Assembly (NCBI RefSeq): GCF_001043115.1
Contig: NZ_LFME01000021.1
Coordinates: 1-64,000, forward strand
Direction of reading: 5' to 3'
Length of the DNA stretch: 64,000 nucleotides
Source of the DNA: Xanthomonas sp. NCPPB 1128
GTDB taxonomy: Bacteria > Pseudomonadota > Gammaproteobacteria > Xanthomonadales > Xanthomonadaceae
The notes under the pieces are model-generated. The model did no database searches and was not told the origin of the DNA. It saw nothing but the letters and a program-made list of their open reading frames with translations. Below are positions 40,001-47,335 of this stretch, piece by piece; within the stretch, counting starts at the first letter, position 1; each line of letters begins with the position of its first letter. Made by a program: the position numbers and the translations under genes.

Positions 40001-41151
40001 CCGACGCCAAGGGCCAGTGGGCGCTGCCCAACGAGATCAACTGGGCCACCGGCAAGACCCGCGGCGGCAGCCTGTTCGACGGCAGCGGCGGCCCCGACAC
40101 CCTGCACACCTTCTGGGCGGCGTACCGCTGGACCGGCGATGCGCGCTACCTCCAGCCCATCGACTACCGCGTCGCCAAGGCCGGCCCCGGCGGCCTGTCC
40201 CTGCTCAACGAGAACTTCCTCGACTTGCTCGGCAAGCGCGACAGCTGGGGCGCCAGCCTGGCCAAGGCAGCGGCCGACGCCGACCCCGACGACGCCCCCG
40301 ACTTCGCCCATCACGTCGCCTGGGAACAGACCGGCGACCCGCGCTGGCTGGAAACCCTGTACCGCGCCGAGACCCGCGACAAGCTGCAGAGCTTCTACAT
40401 GAACACCGAAGGCCACTGGTGGAGCGACCGCGTCGAATCGCCCACCGTGAACCTGCAGCGCGCCCGCCTCGGCGGCGTCGCCCTCAAGCGCAACCAGACC
40501 TACCCCGGCCACACCGTCAGCTGGCGCTTCGCTGACCCCGATGGCGCGGTGCTGGTGGCGCTGCTACTGCCGAAGCCGCGGCAGGATCGATTCACCGTCA
40601 TCGGCTACAACACCAGCGGCAAGGTGCAGCGGGCGCAGATGACGGGGTGGAATATTGCCGCTGGGCAGTGGCGGATGCGTGCGGGCGTGGATCGCGATGG
40701 CGATGGGAAGATCGATGGCAAGGTCGCTAACCGCGAGTTCGCGTTCGAGAAGAGCGGGGCGGTGGATGTGGAGTTCCCGCCCGGGCAGACGTCGGTGATG
40801 GAGTTCGAGCTGGTCACGCCGGCTGCGGTGCCGGTCGAGCTGCGGCCGGACCTGGGGATCGGGCGTGGGGATGTGCGGGTGATGGCCGATGCCATCGAAG
40901 TCACCGTGCATAGCCTGGGGCATGTGGATGCGCCGGCGGGGTTCGTGGTGTTGGAGGATGGGCGGGGTCGGGAATTGGCGCGGGTGGCGTTTCCTGCGTT
41001 GGAGGCGCCGCGGGATTTGGAGCCGAGGACGGTGCAGGTGCGGTTGGTGGTGCCGGGCGGTGCGAGCGCCAAGGGAGGGCGGCTACGCATCGTCACGGAG
41101 GGCGACGTGTCGGAACTGACCCAACGGAATAATCTAGTGGATGTGCCCTGA
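37039..41151 (+). CDS. Very large exported LamG-domain, probably carbohydrate-active protein
   Basis: Up to 1370 residues. A LamG/concanavalin-type domain lies at about residues 115-335 (FDAALDQLGLAARVLAPHQV, FDEIRVYDRMLDAAGVAAL). A long catalytic-type region follows, with DISYGNQGPLPVQLP, ATRRYINWWIDERQVDYGDFGGGISDDSDL and HSYEDGININSE, typical of polysaccharide-lyase or alpha/alpha-toroid enzymes. The end has DRDGDGKIDG, a calcium-type Asp loop. The ATG at 37039 has AAGGAG upstream, but codons 51-72 are a translated REP element and the real signal-like stretch (HQLALLCTFAFPTIAAAAA) lies at about residues 96-114. Enzyme class is not recognised with certainty; the kdgK and receptor neighbours support uronate polymer degradation. 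Confidence 0.75.
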   Translation: MKQAMCRSAIRAARGVAAIGFWAWQRLEANAVQCLTAIGSVRASSDAPASRVAAKAAPTRARALRRSGFSRDTRSRSTSAQQGSTKKASYAQRSWRIAHQLALLCTFAFPTIAAAAAPELLFRVSADHGLDADVAKGDASPNFRDKIALVPTGVSGQAIEWADDGVLSWNAPGNLYTQRGTLSFFWRSRYPVGEAPFVIFRVGYADHTSWDMAWLRIDWNGHGFDAFVTDANLARTRVSFKLDRNPAPSAWTHLAFAWDETRGVRLYVDGKEAARVDCIQACAKGGSLDFDAALDQLGLAARVLAPHQVQSRYNFLRGSDFDEIRVYDRMLDAAGVAALAKQQEPRSAEPVPDSAARNAWLQRFGWDHGRAPPALDAPSTRIRKVEFADAKDLKEWMWKATDGIAETTWPGVYNRSRLPGRNDYFQLPDWNVYVEGGKALDLALPDEPFNRIELRGAAYGQATYAADGATPTPLFSRAQGTVRSVDQFERRRGGHLRFTNVAQETPIQEIWAYDVGAGAEPANPSATLRYTVRSDIAPDYANLAALRAYIAGRYPPDERSTVVALPTKAPARKRAEEKTAVPPLPIVHVLIPSNLGDAPAAQPLMRSWSYGWENMHDGLDGIAIDLPALQLPATHNGLIPLNIRVKDPIWPGRDMLDVSVSVAPGQARTLWLDLRDRILTDDSLMLSIASAAPGFDARALDGTQLRLLFKPRDQAKAEHIADRFNQVKDNWGFLVEEHTTSKRQRLYARLDADIHDLLRVDPDNALGRQYWADISYGNQGPLPVQLPQPPKGVPGWAFWQLEDLKATRRYINWWIDERQVDYGDFGGGISDDSDLTQQWPGVALMGVDPDKLNASLTALSDANYRNGMFTDGLSTIETDELHSYEDGININSEMLYLNWGDPLTVERLMRTVKAFDNIIQVNPQGHLLFASNWFGGRKVYREPNWEWQKPYSFPILHPALLLGGYNADPNSRRIVTGLADGYLAHAYTDAKGQWALPNEINWATGKTRGGSLFDGSGGPDTLHTFWAAYRWTGDARYLQPIDYRVAKAGPGGLSLLNENFLDLLGKRDSWGASLAKAAADADPDDAPDFAHHVAWEQTGDPRWLETLYRAETRDKLQSFYMNTEGHWWSDRVESPTVNLQRARLGGVALKRNQTYPGHTVSWRFADPDGAVLVALLLPKPRQDRFTVIGYNTSGKVQRAQMTGWNIAAGQWRMRAGVDRDGDGKIDGKVANREFAFEKSGAVDVEFPPGQTSVMEFELVTPAAVPVELRPDLGIGRGDVRVMADAIEVTVHSLGHVDAPAGFVVLEDGRGRELARVAFPALEAPRDLEPRTVQVRLVVPGGASAKGGRLRIVTEGDVSELTQRNNLVDVP
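37190..37254. repeat. REP-like inverted repeat inside the 5' part of a gene
   Basis: CGTCGCGGCTAAAGCCGCTC at the left faces TAGGAGCGGCTTCAGCCGCG at the right. Here the element is within the open frame of the LamG protein and is translated as RVAAKAAPT...RRSGFSRDT, without a stop. Confidence 0.85.
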
Positions 41152-41164
41152 ATTAATCAGGGCA
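41144..41164 (+). terminator. Perfect hairpin spanning the LamG gene stop codon
   Basis: TGCCCTGA, loop ATTAA, TCAGGGCA is a perfect 8-bp stem. The stop TGA is in its left arm. No T tract follows, so termination is uncertain. Confidence 0.45.
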
Positions 41165-41394
41165 CCCTTCGACGGCACAACTTGCCTAGCCAAGCGTCTT
41201 CGCCTGGGATGTTGCCGGTCGGCGGCCGAATTTGTCTCCCCCAAGAATGTGACGTCGTGCTAGAACAGGATCGTCTGTGGGGATCACGGACTTTCACCGG
41301 ACCTGATTGGACGGTTGCGCCTGCGGGATACGCGGCGTAGAGCAGCCAATCTGCAATGGAAACTAGGACGCCACTTTTTCTCAGGGGGAAATCG

Positions 41395-41604
41395 ATGTTT
41401 ACCAAAGTCTCGATCATCGCGGCACTGGCTGGGTTCGCCGTGTGCCTGGCTGCTGCATCTGCGGACGCACGTGTGCGTGCGTCTGGTTCACACCACACGA
41501 CCAGTCATGGCGGTCACTACACGTCGGGCCACGGCTCTTCGCATAAGGGTGGTAGCTACCGTAGTCCGAGTACCAACAATCACTATAGGCAGCATAAGCT
41601 CTGA
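41395..41604 (+). CDS. Small secreted His/Ser/Gly-rich protein
   Basis: A 69-residue protein with a signal peptide (about residues 1-25, IIAALAGFAVCLAAASADA) and a mature part of about 44 residues rich in Ser, His, Gly and Tyr (SHHTTSHGGHYTSGHGSSHK, then NNHYRQHK). Such small basic, histidine-rich secreted proteins are known in proteobacteria without clear function; metal binding is possible. AGGGGGAA precedes the ATG at 41395. It is the last gene before base composition drops. Confidence 0.75.
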   Translation: MFTKVSIIAALAGFAVCLAAASADARVRASGSHHTTSHGGHYTSGHGSSHKGGSYRSPSTNNHYRQHKL

Positions 41605-41677
41605 TAAAAGCTTGGCAATAATAATATGCATTTCTGAGGAACGCTGCAGGTAAAGTGAATTTAATTGAGAAAAATAA

Positions 41678-42265
41678 ATGGATTTTAATAATAGAGTGAA
41701 GAAAGAAGTAACTGAGGCTGTGGTACGAGCAATCCTTGTCGACGCCGGATATCGGGTTCTTGACTTTGGAATTGAAAGCCAGATACGCGAAATAGAATGT
41801 TTAAGCGCACTCGAGTATCTTGGGTTGGACTTCCCTGCCGCACTTCGTTCACTACCTGATCTATTGGTGATGGATCGAGAGCAAACACAAAAGCAGCTTG
41901 TGGAGGTAAAGTTTAGAACTGGATGGGACAAAAATCTGCTTCTAAACATCGAAAATCAAGTCCGTATGTTTAACAGCATAGTTCTCATTTATTTGAACAC
42001 CCAGCCGCAGTTAAATGGTAGAGATCCCTCTCCTAGCAGCTACCTCAGATGCTGCCAGCTTAGGATAAGTGGTGATGTTTATCAGGTGGAAGTCTTACAT
42101 GGTTCAGAATTCTTATGGCGAGATGTTGCTCAGCTAGGAGTGCACGAAGGACAATGGTGGGGGCTTAGGCGGCTACAGGATGTTTTTCCAAAAATCATTG
42201 GTCGAGCTGAAGCGCAGTCATTACAGACCGCTATAAATTCAATTAAAGGTTTGATTGACGCGTGA
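41678..42265 (+). CDS. PD-(D/E)XK nuclease-like protein, island gene 1
   Basis: This 195-residue protein has a restriction-endonuclease core: N-terminal helix with Glu (KKEVTEAVVRAILVDAGYRV), then Pro60-Asp61 in RSLPDLLVMD and Glu76-x-Lys78 in LVEVKFRT. The D-x14-ExK spacing and the hydrophobic residues around it fit the fold. It is probably a DNA or RNA nuclease without a recognised partner domain. Low GC and codon use unlike the flanking chromosome indicate transfer. It is 163 bp upstream of a second nuclease-like gene on the same strand. Confidence 0.72.
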   Translation: MDFNNRVKKEVTEAVVRAILVDAGYRVLDFGIESQIREIECLSALEYLGLDFPAALRSLPDLLVMDREQTQKQLVEVKFRTGWDKNLLLNIENQVRMFNSIVLIYLNTQPQLNGRDPSPSSYLRCCQLRISGDVYQVEVLHGSEFLWRDVAQLGVHEGQWWGLRRLQDVFPKIIGRAEAQSLQTAINSIKGLIDA

Positions 42266-42428
42266 GCGTGCTGATGTGCCTTCAAGGACGCGTTTAGGAT
42301 ACTAGAGGAATTCCTTTCCAGAACTCTCCATCAAAGTGTGAAGAAAGGCTTCCTCCAATCTTACTATAGGTGGGTGAGATCGGTGATAGCGAGAAAAGAA
42401 AATCTATTCGAGGACATCGCAGGAGCAT

Positions 42429-43895
42429 ATGTCGGTGAAAGTCTATTTTTCTGACTATTTCTCAGTTTCTCCGGAAACACTCAAGGAGCATGGAGCTCTA
42501 AACGTCTCGCTCATTAATGATCTTCCGTTATTTATCGACCCCTTTTTGCTATTTAATAGCGAAAAGAAGGAATATATTGATCTGCATGCCGCCATCATCA
42601 AATACATTCGGTTTCTAAGAGAGTTATCAGGGGGTGGCAAAACTAGCGATGGTCACGTCAAACACCTCTTCACCTTCAAAGAGGTGAAGCAAAATTGGCT
42701 TGGGTATAGCATGGTTGGTAACAGTGGCTCAGGTCTAGGCGCGAAGTTTGCCACCGCCATGAATGAGAACCTGTCAACTATCTTCAGCAACTTTGGCGAT
42801 GAAAAAATTACCAAAGGAAGCCATCTAGAGAAGCTATGCCTCATTAAAGATGGGGTTGGCAAAGATGCCATCAGCGACTTCACTACAAATCTAATCAAAA
42901 GCTATCTTTGCGAGTACACCCAGTCTTTTGCAGAAAAGCACCTAGCAAGTAATCGCATCAAAGTCGTCGATGTGTCGCACGCAACATTTAATTACGATCT
43001 ACGACGTTGGATGCCAAAGCAATACAAGCTCCCATACATTGATGGTGACTATGTACTTCTCACCCCTAAGGACATCCTTACCAAAGATGAGGCATGGATA
43101 AACCGTCATGATATTGTGGCTGACTTCGAAGATATCCTCGACGCCGTACCAAACGACGTGCTTCGCGCGCAAATTAATGACTACTTTCTTCGCCAAATCC
43201 CCGATGATGCAAAAAAAAAGGACATGAACGAAGCGGCCATTAGGGCCATCCGTACATTCCCTCAAATCATCGACTATTACATACGGTACAAGGAGGACAA
43301 CGGAGACAAGGCCGTTGCAGTCAGTGAAGAGAGACTGAAAGAAACCGAGTCGCAGTTTATCAATCAAGTGTCGAATCTCATCGAAAAGCTTGTCGAGGAC
43401 GACAATTTTTACAAGACTCCGACCGACACATTCGAAGAAACGAGTCGACGGGTCCAGTTCCTCAAGCAAGTCATCGAGAAGAACGACGGCTACAAAATTT
43501 TCTATATCAAGGGAAAACCCGTACAGCGTGAGGTCGACCTTCAACTGATGTTTCGACTGACGTGGTTTGCATCCAGCGATGATGTAAACGCTGAAGTGAA
43601 CAATGGTAGAGGCCCTGTAGACTACAAAATATCGCGCGGCTCAAAGGATGCCACTCTTGTAGAATTCAAGCTTGCAAGTAACTCGAAATTAAAACAAAAC
43701 CTTGCCAAGCAAGTTGAGGTCTACAAGGACGCCAACCAAACTAAGAAGTCAGTCAAGGTTGTTCTACATTTCACGGATGAAGAATACGCAAAGGTCAAAA
43801 GAGTAATGAAAGAACTCAAGATCAAGGAGGGACATGACTTCGTCCTCATTGACGCGAGCCGCACCAATAAACCGTCAGGCTCAAATGCAAAATAA
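42429..43895 (+). CDS. Large protein with C-terminal PD-(D/E)XK nuclease domain, island gene 2
   Basis: A 488-residue protein. The first 300 residues (INDLPLFIDPFLLFNSEKKE, EVKQNWLGYSMVGNSGSGLG, KGSHLEKLCLIKDGVGKDAI, DFTTNLIKSYL) have patterns I recall in an unnamed but widespread bacterial family. After a helical linker, the C terminus has the nuclease signature GPVDYKIS (Asp near residue 397) and LVEFKLAS (Glu near 411, Lys near 413). GGAG precedes the ATG. It is followed after 33 bp by a HEPN-like gene. A role in restriction or abortive defence is inferred from the nuclease domain and context. Confidence 0.75.
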   Translation: MSVKVYFSDYFSVSPETLKEHGALNVSLINDLPLFIDPFLLFNSEKKEYIDLHAAIIKYIRFLRELSGGGKTSDGHVKHLFTFKEVKQNWLGYSMVGNSGSGLGAKFATAMNENLSTIFSNFGDEKITKGSHLEKLCLIKDGVGKDAISDFTTNLIKSYLCEYTQSFAEKHLASNRIKVVDVSHATFNYDLRRWMPKQYKLPYIDGDYVLLTPKDILTKDEAWINRHDIVADFEDILDAVPNDVLRAQINDYFLRQIPDDAKKKDMNEAAIRAIRTFPQIIDYYIRYKEDNGDKAVAVSEERLKETESQFINQVSNLIEKLVEDDNFYKTPTDTFEETSRRVQFLKQVIEKNDGYKIFYIKGKPVQREVDLQLMFRLTWFASSDDVNAEVNNGRGPVDYKISRGSKDATLVEFKLASNSKLKQNLAKQVEVYKDANQTKKSVKVVLHFTDEEYAKVKRVMKELKIKEGHDFVLIDASRTNKPSGSNAK

Positions 43896-43928
43896 AAGTG
43901 GAGGACGACCTCGTGGGAAGGAATTCTA

Positions 43929-44510
43929 ATGGGCATCAACCAGACTGAAGTCGATACGCACTGGAACTATTTCCTCGCACTTGAAGAGGACTTCCTGTGT
44001 ATATCCAGATATGTACATTTCAACGTAGCCAACAACAAAGCCTACTCTATCGAATTCGCAAGAATCATTCTCGCAGCAGGCTCAGAAGTCGATGTCGTCG
44101 CCAAGGCCTTGACCAAACAAGTGATAGGCGAAGACACCGAGAATATCGCAGAACACAGAAAGGCGTTACTTCCTACCTATCCTGAAATTTCAAAGCACAC
44201 GGTATCTATGGATCGGTTCGGTATGACCGTGACACCTTGGGAGAATTGGGGCGCGGACAAATCACCGGAGTGGTGGTCAAGCTACAACACTGTCAAACAC
44301 AATCGTGGACGGAATTTTCAAGAGGCGAATCTTGAGAATACATTCCGTTCTGTAGCGGGTCTTTTCATTCTTCTTATCTACCACTTACGAACAATGGGAG
44401 CTAAAGAAGTCCATCCACCTCCGCGCATTCTTTCAACGGAAGAAACATTCACATCCTTTGCAACCGACCCAAGAAGAAGACTATTTCTTCTTTATTCGCT
44501 GAATTATTAA
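43929..44510 (+). CDS. HEPN-like helical protein, island gene 3
   Basis: This 193-residue, mostly helical protein has the pattern WWSSYNTVKHNRGRNF followed by a long helix ANLENTFRSVAGLFILLIYH. A Tyr-Asn-x-x-Lys-His-x-Arg segment ahead of a hydrophobic helix is typical of HEPN-type domains of abortive-infection and toxin systems, although the strict RxxxxH ribonuclease motif is not visible. It is 33 bp downstream of the nuclease-like gene and probably in its operon. The stop TAA is part of ATTAAC, as is common when an integron attC follows. Confidence 0.62.
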   Translation: MGINQTEVDTHWNYFLALEEDFLCISRYVHFNVANNKAYSIEFARIILAAGSEVDVVAKALTKQVIGEDTENIAEHRKALLPTYPEISKHTVSMDRFGMTVTPWENWGADKSPEWWSSYNTVKHNRGRNFQEANLENTFRSVAGLFILLIYHLRTMGAKEVHPPPRILSTEETFTSFATDPRRRLFLLYSLNY

Positions 44511-44541
44511 CAAGGAAATTATCGGGGTAGCTGAGAAAACA

Positions 44542-44593
44542 GGGGTCAGAGTGCACTTTTATGTGTGACACTTCGAAAGTCCGTTCTGACCCC
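44542..44593 (+). repeat. Cassette-region hairpin repeat, copy 1
   Basis: GGGGTCAGAGTGCACTTT at the left pairs imperfectly with AAAGTCCGTTCTGACCCC at the right. It lies between the HEPN-like gene and an attC-like core GTTATGG at 44621. Same orientation as the other four copies. Confidence 0.85.
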
Positions 44594-44648
44594 AGTTCTC
44601 CGTTCTCTTTCGACCGCAGCGTTATGGGTCCAGTAGCAGTTGACGCCC

Positions 44649-44891
44649 ATGACACGACATCTTGCTCTTTTACTGTCTTTGCTCCTTCCGGCATCGAATG
44701 TTGCGAACGCCAGGTGTTTGCTAGGTCAGCCGGCGACGGTTCGGCTTACTGGCGTCCTTGAGCGCGTCACGTTCCCAGGTCCACCCAACTACGAGAGCGT
44801 CCAGAGCGGCGACGCACCCGAAACCTACTACGTCCTGCGCTTACCGGAGCCAGTAAATGGGGTCAGAGTATATTTTTCCTGGCACTCTTGA
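44649..44891 (+). pseudogene. DUF4431-family exported protein, 3' end cut by repeat copy 2
   Basis: The frame starts with a signal peptide (MTRHLALLLSLLLPASNVANA) and the DUF4431 opening CLLGQPATVRLTGVLERVTFPGPPNYES...YYVLRLPEPV. At the point where the family continues with its conserved Cys region, the hairpin repeat begins, so the last nine or so residues (VRVYFSWHS) are repeat-derived. About half of the domain is lost. A complete relative lies at 59055-59513. The ATG is 22 bases after a GTTATGG core, as in an integron cassette. Confidence 0.75.
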
Positions 44892-44908
44892 AAGTGCACT
44901 ATGACCCC
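44859..44908 (+). repeat. Cassette-region hairpin repeat, copy 2
   Basis: GGGGTCAGAGTATATTTTTC at the left and GAAAGTGCACTATGACCCC at the right. It has inserted into the DUF4431 gene. Sequence between its right end and 44957 is an attC 3' half. Confidence 0.88.
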
Positions 44909-44931
44909 AGTTCTGGTTTGATCCTTCTTCA

Positions 44932-44957
44932 CGGCGCGGCTTAACTCAGAGTTAGAT
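44932..44957 (+). other. attC 3' half (integron recombination site fragment)
   Basis: CGGCGCGGCTTAACTCA followed by GA and GTTAGAT. This matches the right half of classical aadA-type attC sites (L' box GGCTTAACTCA, R' core GTTRRRY). The left half is missing and is replaced by repeat copy 2 and a short spacer. Confidence 0.75.
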
Positions 44958-44984
44958 CTTGCTCACATCGTCTCGGTGAATCGA

Positions 44985-46148
44985 ATGAATATAGCTTTCC
45001 TCTTCAATTCAGACCATCCTTCTCTCGGTGGCTATTACGGCCCGCCGGTAATGGATCTGATACTCAAAACTGGCATATTGCAGAACGAAGTACGCTCAAT
45101 GCGGGTTTCGGTAGGTGACATCCTTACCTTTAGCGCTGCTGGCGAGAGCAAAGATCCAACTTACGATTATCTTGTGCAACTCTGCCGTAAGGTGTACGTT
45201 CCTAATTCATTTCATCATTTGAATATGGAAAAATTGGAGGCAACATTCAGAAATGCGACAGTTTACTGCTGGCTGGTCCAAAATATCACATCAGCAGCTG
45301 CACAACTGCTGGATCAAAAATTAGATCCAGTTGATTGTTATCTAGGCGCTATGGACGTGAACTTCTCGACACCTCTTCATCTAAAATTCTTCCGAAATAG
45401 TTTAATCGAGAAGTACAGGCTGAATGGAAGAAGGTGCGCTGTCTTCTATGATATGGGCCTAAACGAAGATCCAGACATCTCTGTCAAGGAAAGTTTTGAA
45501 GAGCACGGGTACATCGTCTCCTATGAAGATCAAGGTGCTCGCCGAACAATCTTTGACAACTACGATACCCTCGCCCACTTCAAAAGAGTTGAGTCATTTA
45601 AAGAATTTTGCTCTACGCTTCCCGAACTAACGACTGATGATGCGTCAGATTTAGCGCATAGTTTGGAGGAGCTTCATCCAAAACTATTTGATGCGTTCGC
45701 AGCCGCAGCTAGGACGCTTGATCGAGCAGAAACAGAGGAAGACTACGCTCAGGCTGCCCTGTCAGGGCGAAGATTACTTGAAAGGACAGCAGATTCGCTT
45801 TTCTCGCCCAGCGACACCGAATGGAAAGGACGCAAAGTCGGTGCGGCTCAGTACAAAAATCGCCTTTGGGCGTACGTGGAGCAAGCCTTAGAAGCGAGTG
45901 GCAATGCATCTGAACGTCTTGTTCCACTGGGGAAAGAAGCTGACCGACTTGTAGACTTATTCAATGCGGGCCTTCACGCCGCACCCACTAAGCAGAAGGT
46001 CGAACTCGCATTTCGCGATCTCATTATCTGGCTCTCAGTTGTTATCAAAATCAACCCGGAAATGGCTAGGGACCCATATGAACCATATGGTGACGAGCTT
46101 GCTTCTTTTTGGAATTCGGTTGTTTCAAGACACAATGACGAGACCTAG
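44985..46148 (+). CDS. Unknown 387-residue protein, probable gene cassette
   Basis: A soluble protein starting MNIAFLFNSDHPSLGGYYG 27 bases after the attC core; GTG 44976 is an alternative start. The first 215 residues look alpha/beta (NGRRCAVFYDMGL, EEHGYIVSYEDQGARR). The last 130 are helical, with ALSGRRLLERTADSLF, YKNRLWAYVEQAL, EADRLVDLFNAGLHA and FRDLIIWLSVVIKI, an arrangement recalling HEPN-like or DUF4145-like helical domains. I do not recognise the family. Low GC. Repeat copy 3 follows 35 bp after the stop. Confidence 0.7.
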   Translation: MNIAFLFNSDHPSLGGYYGPPVMDLILKTGILQNEVRSMRVSVGDILTFSAAGESKDPTYDYLVQLCRKVYVPNSFHHLNMEKLEATFRNATVYCWLVQNITSAAAQLLDQKLDPVDCYLGAMDVNFSTPLHLKFFRNSLIEKYRLNGRRCAVFYDMGLNEDPDISVKESFEEHGYIVSYEDQGARRTIFDNYDTLAHFKRVESFKEFCSTLPELTTDDASDLAHSLEELHPKLFDAFAAAARTLDRAETEEDYAQAALSGRRLLERTADSLFSPSDTEWKGRKVGAAQYKNRLWAYVEQALEASGNASERLVPLGKEADRLVDLFNAGLHAAPTKQKVELAFRDLIIWLSVVIKINPEMARDPYEPYGDELASFWNSVVSRHNDET

Positions 46149-46183
46149 TAATTAATTCAAGCAGAAGTAGCAAGAAATATAGC

Positions 46184-46235
46184 GGGTCGGAGTACACTTT
46201 GTGTGCGCGAAGTCTTTAAAAGTCCGCTCTGACCC
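46184..46235 (+). repeat. Cassette-region hairpin repeat, copy 3
   Basis: GGGTCGGAGTACACTTTGTG at the left and AAAAGTCCGCTCTGACCC at the right. A further right-end fragment (GACCCCAGTTCTAC) follows at 46247-46260, as if a second copy had been partly deleted. Confidence 0.83.
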
Positions 46236-46277
46236 AAGTTCTACTCGACCCCAGTTCTACTCAGGAGAGGAAAAACA

Positions 46278-46333
46278 GGGGTCAGAGTACACTTTTCTTG
46301 TGTGCGACACCTTTGAAAACTAGCTCTTGACCC
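46278..46333 (+). repeat. Cassette-region hairpin repeat, copy 4
   Basis: GGGGTCAGAGTACACTTTTC at the left and an eroded right arm TAGCTCTTGACCC. It abuts the remnant open frame at 46342. Confidence 0.83.
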
Positions 46334-46341
46334 AGTTCTAA

Positions 46342-46533
46342 TCTCGTCTCCCGGCAGCAGATCGCCTGCCGCTTCGTTCGGTGTCGTTGCCCCACTACGC
46401 TCATTGCCTCGGTCTCGGTTACGTCCAGCAGCTAGGCAACTTGGCAGGCCCCAAGACGGCGATCTGTGGCATGCTCGGTGGCAGTGCTGGGAGCACGGTG
46501 CATATTTCACCACCTCTTGGCGTCACCGCTTAA
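46342..46533 (+). pseudogene. 3' remnant of a cassette gene
   Basis: From the right end of repeat copy 4 a frame of 63 codons runs open to a TAA that lies inside the attC left core (GCTTAAC). The translation contains LPHYAHCLGLGYVQQLGNLA and GGSAGSTVHISPPLGVTA. There is no start codon in a sensible place. It is best explained as the tail of a cassette gene whose front was removed when the repeat inserted. No family recognised. Confidence 0.5.
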
Positions 46534-46586
46534 CCATTCTTCAGGCCGATGTCGCTCTGCGGCTGGGCTTAATTTAGGTGTTAACT
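46528..46586 (+). other. Near-complete attC site
   Basis: The 59-base site begins with the core GCTTAAC (R'' consensus RYYYAAC), continues with TTCTTCAGGCCGA (L''), a short centre GTCGCTCTGCGG, then GGGCTTAATTTAGG (L') and ends with GTTAACT (R', one mismatch to GTTRRRY). The arrangement and length fit attC sites of chromosomal integrons. The stop of the preceding frame lies in the left core, and the next gene starts 3 bases after the right core. Confidence 0.75.
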
Positions 46587-46588
46587 CT

Positions 46589-47335
46589 GTGGACCAGCCT
46601 CATCCTCACATTGACGTTGAGCAAGAGCTCGCCCACGTCATTCGGTCATTGGGCGGCCGAGTGCTTGAAGACGAACACGGTTCGACCCTACCTTTCAAAA
46701 ACAGTGACTATTACTTTCCGGGATTTGGGATTGCCGCCGAACTGAAGCGGCTTGTGCTCGATCAGGAGTCCGATCCCAAAGCGCAGGAGTGCATTCAATC
46801 TAAGTTCAATCAATGGATGGAAGACGGAACCATTGGTGTCTACTACGGCACGCACAGGATCAACTCCGGCGACCTCCCCGAGCGCTGTCAGATCGAGCTT
46901 CTGGACTGCTTCAGCGCACCGCTTCGGCGTCGAATCCATAAAGCCAATAAGCAGTTGAAGCAGACACTTGCCCACTTCAAGCCGAAAGCGCCACGGGGCC
47001 TTCTATTCATCGTCAACGACGGTAATATGTCGCTCAAGCCAGACATTGTTCGGTTCCTGATCACGAGGATTCTCGGTAAGGATTTCGGCACCATCAACTC
47101 CGTTGTGTACTTTACAGCTAATCTCGCTGCAAGTTCGCACTTAACGGAAAAGGACGTTTTTGTTTGGGCACACTTAACCCGAAAGAGCGTTACTGAGCCG
47201 ATTGATTCGTCATTTGTCATGACGATATTTGATGCTTGGGCTAAACGCGTGGAGCTGATTCGCGGCGACTACGTTGAGCGGATCGTCTTAGATAGGCTTC
47301 ATATGGGCGATATGGAAAACAAACCACAGAGCTAA
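46589..47335 (+). CDS. Cassette-borne protein with possible PD-(D/E)XK core
   Basis: A 248-residue soluble protein starting with GTG 2 bases after the attC. Residues 39-54 read SDYYFPGFGIAAELKR, with Asp40 and Glu51-x-Lys53, a plausible nuclease core with short spacing. Downstream is RRRIHKANKQLKQTLAHFKPKAPRGLLFIVNDGN and a strand-rich region INSVVYFTANL. The stop TAA is within the left core of a following attC half (GCTAAC). I do not know the family. Nuclease activity is only suggested by the motif. Confidence 0.65.
   Translation: MDQPHPHIDVEQELAHVIRSLGGRVLEDEHGSTLPFKNSDYYFPGFGIAAELKRLVLDQESDPKAQECIQSKFNQWMEDGTIGVYYGTHRINSGDLPERCQIELLDCFSAPLRRRIHKANKQLKQTLAHFKPKAPRGLLFIVNDGNMSLKPDIVRFLITRILGKDFGTINSVVYFTANLAASSHLTEKDVFVWAHLTRKSVTEPIDSSFVMTIFDAWAKRVELIRGDYVERIVLDRLHMGDMENKPQS

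Noticed and set aside
42266-42428. Possible attC between the first two island genes
   Set aside because: No paired core boxes; only an isolated GCGTTTAGG, so the first island genes are not claimed as cassettes.
44561-44761. 66-codon frame across repeat copy 1 and the start of the DUF4431 gene
   Set aside because: It is composed of repeat and leader sequence read in another frame.
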